Shown: piece by piece, positions 13,411 through 15,217 of the stretch | Numbering within the stretch: the stretch's first letter is position 1 | Layout: every line of letters starts with the position of its first letter | Source of the DNA: an uncultured Anaerolineaceae bacterium | Lineage (GTDB): Bacteria > Chloroflexota > Anaerolineae > Anaerolineales > Anaerolineaceae | Length of the DNA: 15,217 bases | Assembly: GCA_937894825.1 (NCBI GenBank) | Contig: CALCQT010000490.1 | Span: 1 to 15,217 of the forward strand | Direction: 5' to 3' | Notes under the pieces: model-generated | The model's input: the letters and a program-made list of their open reading frames with translations, nothing else | Database searches by the model: none | What the model was told of the DNA's origin: nothing | Position numbers and translations under genes: made by a program

Positions 13411-13620
13411 TCACCTTCCTTTCTTGCCGTGGCGTTTTGCCCTGGCGGCTTCCTTTTTTTCCTTCTCGACTTGAAGGTCAATGGACGCATAAATAAAGGC
13501 GCGTTCACGGATCGGAAGCGCCATGAGCGTGCCAGGCAGTATTTTCAAACGGTGGAGGGCGTAATGAGCGTAGACAGCTTCACCGTCGGCTTCCGCGTCA
13601 TTTCCGCCCCCCGTTATTAG
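13411..13620 (-). CDS. Frameshift extension of the tail assembly chaperone
   Basis: Reading after a -1 slip at A AAA AAC (13620-13626), the -1 frame stays open for 69 codons, from CTA at 13620 to TGA at 13411-13413. It encodes, in part, YAHYALHRLKILPGTLMALP, then IRERAFIYASIDLQVEKEKK and a basic end. A L..LP..L..LP..ERAF..ASI......K....A.A pattern is what is expected for the T region of the G/GT tail chaperone pair, which recruits the tube and tape measure. The full fusion would be 204 aa. There is no convincing separate start, so frameshifting is the likely way it is made. The coding evidence is strong; the efficiency is unknown. Confidence 0.85.
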   Translation of the reverse strand, partial: LITGGGNDAEADGEAVYAHYALHRLKILPGTLMALPIRERAFIYASIDLQVEKEKKEAARAKRHGKKGR

Positions 13621-14024
13621 TTTTTTGCTTCTTCCCTCAATTCATTGATGTCGGTCGAAAAGCCGTTGACCTCCTGAATTGCAAGAAGAAGATCGGTGAA
13701 TTGGCCAGGATTCAGAATCTTGTCGATAAGGTCTTCCGCCCCCATGACGTCATATTTCGCTTGAAGTTCGGCGTCCTTGAAGTTCGGGTCCACACAGCAA
13801 GCGATCACAAGGCGGTTATTATAAAGGTCCGCGTCGGTTTCAGTGTTCCTCTGGTGTGTCTTCTTGTCGAATAACACCCTTTGACACGATTTCCTGATTG
13901 CCTTGTTTTCGCCCTCCGTGATCGACCTGATAACGAAGGGAAACGGAAACGGCTTGATTTCCACCGTAGTTTCGACAGTGGCTTCAACTTCCTGTTCCAG
14001 TAAAAAGTCTGTAAGTTTGCCCAT
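13617..14024 (-). CDS. Tail assembly chaperone (XkdN-like), zero-frame product
   Basis: A 135-aa protein matching the XkdN type: MGKLTDFLLEQEVEATVETT, then VEIKPFPFPFVIRSITEGEN and later DPNFKDAELQAKYDVMGAED and DLLLAIQEVNGFSTDINELR. It coats the tape measure and guides tube assembly, and is absent from the finished tail. It lies between the tail tube and tape measure genes, as in PBSX. It ends at TAA TAA straight after the slippery A AAA AAC; a fraction of ribosomes should shift into the -1 frame. SD AAAGGAGGA precedes the ATG at 14024. Confidence 0.9.
   Translation of the reverse strand: MGKLTDFLLEQEVEATVETTVEIKPFPFPFVIRSITEGENKAIRKSCQRVLFDKKTHQRNTETDADLYNNRLVIACCVDPNFKDAELQAKYDVMGAEDLIDKILNPGQFTDLLLAIQEVNGFSTDINELREEAKN
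13620..13638 (-). promoter_or_regulatory. Programmed -1 frameshift signal with SD-like stimulator
   Basis: The heptamer A AAA AAC (13626-13620) is in the zero frame as GCA AAA AAC, followed at once by TAA TAA. Six bases upstream is AGGGA (13637-13633) within GAGGGAAG, like the internal Shine-Dalgarno that stimulates the E. coli dnaX -1 shift. I see no strong hairpin within 10 bases downstream. Confidence 0.85.
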
Positions 14025-14041
14025 TGTTTGGTCCTCCTTTT

Positions 14042-14500
14042 TTAGAATTTATTGAAAGGCGTCAGAATGTCGAAGTCTTCGAAAGTGAAGTCTGTGTCTT
14101 CTTCAAGGGGATCGTCAGAATCGCCGTCCAGCTTTGCAAGGACAGTCGAATCAATATTACAGCCCATGAGAAGGATTGACTGTTTCCCGGCGGAAGACTG
14201 CGGGTCTTCATTCTCGATCACCATATCGAAGTACAGATCGACGCCTGTTTTCTTATAGTCCGCGATCATGGAACGGAAAAGCGGGGTCAGATAGTAAAGG
14301 GTCATGGACCCAGTACCATTCAGGCCGGTCACTTTGTGTCCGGTCATGCGCTTTCCGATCGACTTGACTTCGGACTTGTTTTTATCGACATTCGCTTCGA
14401 CCGATTTTGCGAAGAACAATTCTTCATTGTTCCCGTTGATCTTCGCGTATGCTCTGCCTTCCTTGCCGGAAATGGTATCCGGCGCGTTCAAGGTTTTCAT
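14042..14500 (-). CDS. Tail tube protein (XkdM-like)
   Basis: A 152-aa protein of the PBSX XkdM core tail protein type. Seen are PDTISGKEGRAYAKINGNNE and LFFAKSVEANVDKNKSEVKS, then GKRMTGHKVTGLNGTGSMTL and YYLTPLFRSMIADYKKTG, and an acidic C-terminal region. It polymerises into the inner tube of the contractile tail. It lies directly after the sheath gene and before the chaperone, the standard order. SD AGGAGTG lies shortly before the ATG at 14500. Confidence 0.92.
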   Translation of the reverse strand: MKTLNAPDTISGKEGRAYAKINGNNEELFFAKSVEANVDKNKSEVKSIGKRMTGHKVTGLNGTGSMTLYYLTPLFRSMIADYKKTGVDLYFDMVIENEDPQSSAGKQSILLMGCNIDSTVLAKLDGDSDDPLEEDTDFTFEDFDILTPFNKF

Positions 14501-14518
14501 TTCGCTTCACTCCTTCCA

Positions 14519-15217
14519 TTAGTTGACCGTAACGGTCATATACAGCTTTTCCATGCTGTCGTTCGGCTGTAACGCGCAATTCACGGCGACGTCACGCTTC
14601 CCGACGCCTTGCTGAATGATGATGTCGGCGCTTTCGAAATTGCTGATCGCGTCGATCGCCTGGTACTGCGTAGCAAGGGAAACAAGGTCAGCCTTGAAAA
14701 GCTGGCGGCCTGTGTCGCTGTTTGTGACAAGCCCGATATAACTTTCGCCGAAGATTCTTGCGACGTCATTCGCCCAGCCGTCCATAACACGGACAACACG
14801 GTTCGAAGTCCAGTCTTCGGAAACGCCTTCGCCGAAGGTAACAAGGCTGTTGATGTCAGTCAAGACACGGGCCTTTCCGTTATCAGCATAGAATACGAAT
14901 TCGCCGGCTCTGATAGCCGCTTCGAACTGGCTTTTCGTGTATTTGATGTCGACGTCAACGGCTCCGTCATACGCGGTATTGGTTAGGGATTCGTTGACTT
15001 CTGCGCCAGCGGAAGCCCCGGCCACCCATGCGACGGCCTTGTCGCCTGTGATTGTGGTTCCGTCAGAAAGAACGACGCCGTTCTTGACATTGATTAGGCC
15101 CATGTCGTCGCCGTCATACTGATAGAGGACACCGACGATTTTCTCTCCGTTATCGTAGCGAAGACGCTTCACGAATGCGGCAAAAAGGGCCTTGATCGTT
15201 TCATCTGTGCCAGGATA
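14519..15217 (-). CDS. Contractile tail sheath protein (XkdK-like), 5'-truncated by window
   Basis: The last 232 residues of a frame that stays open to the right edge; the first visible residues are YPGTDETIKALFAAFVKRLR. The GTG at 15172 is an internal codon, not a start. Recognisable sheath features are ATWVAGA-type AVAWVAGASAGAEVNESLT, then TKSQFEAAIRAGEFVFY, then NSLVTFGEGVSEDWTSNRVV and RIFGESYIGLVTNSDTGRQL. This is the C-terminal part of the sheath, which packs against the tube and makes intersubunit strands. It contracts to drive the tube through the host wall. About half the usual length is visible; the rest is outside the window. Confidence 0.9.
   Translation of the reverse strand, partial: YPGTDETIKALFAAFVKRLRYDNGEKIVGVLYQYDGDDMGLINVKNGVVLSDGTTITGDKAVAWVAGASAGAEVNESLTNTAYDGAVDVDIKYTKSQFEAAIRAGEFVFYADNGKARVLTDINSLVTFGEGVSEDWTSNRVVRVMDGWANDVARIFGESYIGLVTNSDTGRQLFKADLVSLATQYQAIDAISNFESADIIIQQGVGKRDVAVNCALQPNDSMEKLYMTVTVN

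Noticed and set aside
13561..13613. Independent start (ATG after GGGGGGCGGAA) for the chaperone extension
   Set aside because: That ATG is in the wrong frame and reaches a stop after 18 codons. The extension has no good start of its own, whereas the slippery site is in perfect phase.
1..15217. CRISPR arrays, tRNA or rRNA genes, insertion sequences
   Set aside because: None was seen: no regularly spaced repeats, no cloverleaf or rRNA signatures, and no transposase patterns.

Overview
The window is the late (tail, diversity-generating and lysis) part of a contractile-tailed (myovirus-type) prophage or phage, almost certainly from a Firmicutes/Clostridia-like host. Three things point there. The tail genes follow the gene order of Bacillus PBSX xkdK-xkdU. 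Nearly every gene has a strong AGGAGG-type Shine-Dalgarno site. The flanking gene is the 3' end of a large serine recombinase of clostridial type. Base composition is about half G+C, so a gut Lachnospiraceae/Oscillospiraceae-type host is plausible, but that is inference.

Layout: apart from the recombinase fragment at the left edge (+ strand, positions 3-428), every gene is on the - strand, so transcription runs from high to low coordinates. In that order: tail sheath (5'-truncated by the window edge), tail tube, tail assembly chaperone with a canonical -1 frameshift extension, tape measure, LysM baseplate protein, baseplate hub, DUF2577 His-rich tip protein, gp25-like DUF2634, baseplate J, DUF2313, and a tail-collar-type fibre. 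Then comes a complete diversity-generating retroelement (DGR): a small CxxC protein of unknown role, an Avd-like accessory protein, a template repeat (TR) with a spacer RNA region, a DGR-type reverse transcriptase with YMDD, and a target protein carrying the variable repeat (VR). Three small phage proteins follow, then a strong hairpin, then the lysis module (two-enzyme endolysin with two LysM repeats, a membrane-anchored coiled-coil protein and a holin candidate). A bidirectional terminator separates the lysis genes from the convergent recombinase gene.

The most important system is the DGR. TR (5864-5968) and VR (3887-3991) align over 105 bp without gaps and differ at 13 positions. All 13 are adenines on the coding (-) strand of TR (32 adenines in total); none of the 73 non-adenine positions differs. 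This is the signature of adenine-specific mutagenic retrohoming. VR encodes residues of a WWLRTP...GVRPAL-type (DUF6273-like, C-type-lectin-like by analogy) domain of a 568-aa protein. Unusually, VR lies near residues 219-250 and is followed by about 300 residues of fibronectin/Ig-like and other beta-rich sequence, instead of sitting at the C-terminus. The likely role is to vary a receptor-binding tail-tip protein of this phage and so change its host range.

Other notable points: the RT and target genes overlap by 71 bp; a 12-bp perfect direct repeat brackets the TR/spacer RNA segment; a hairpin sits just downstream of VR as in the Bordetella phage DGR; and the chaperone slippery site A AAA AAC has a Shine-Dalgarno-like sequence just upstream, resembling dnaX. 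No tRNA, rRNA, CRISPR array or insertion sequence was seen.
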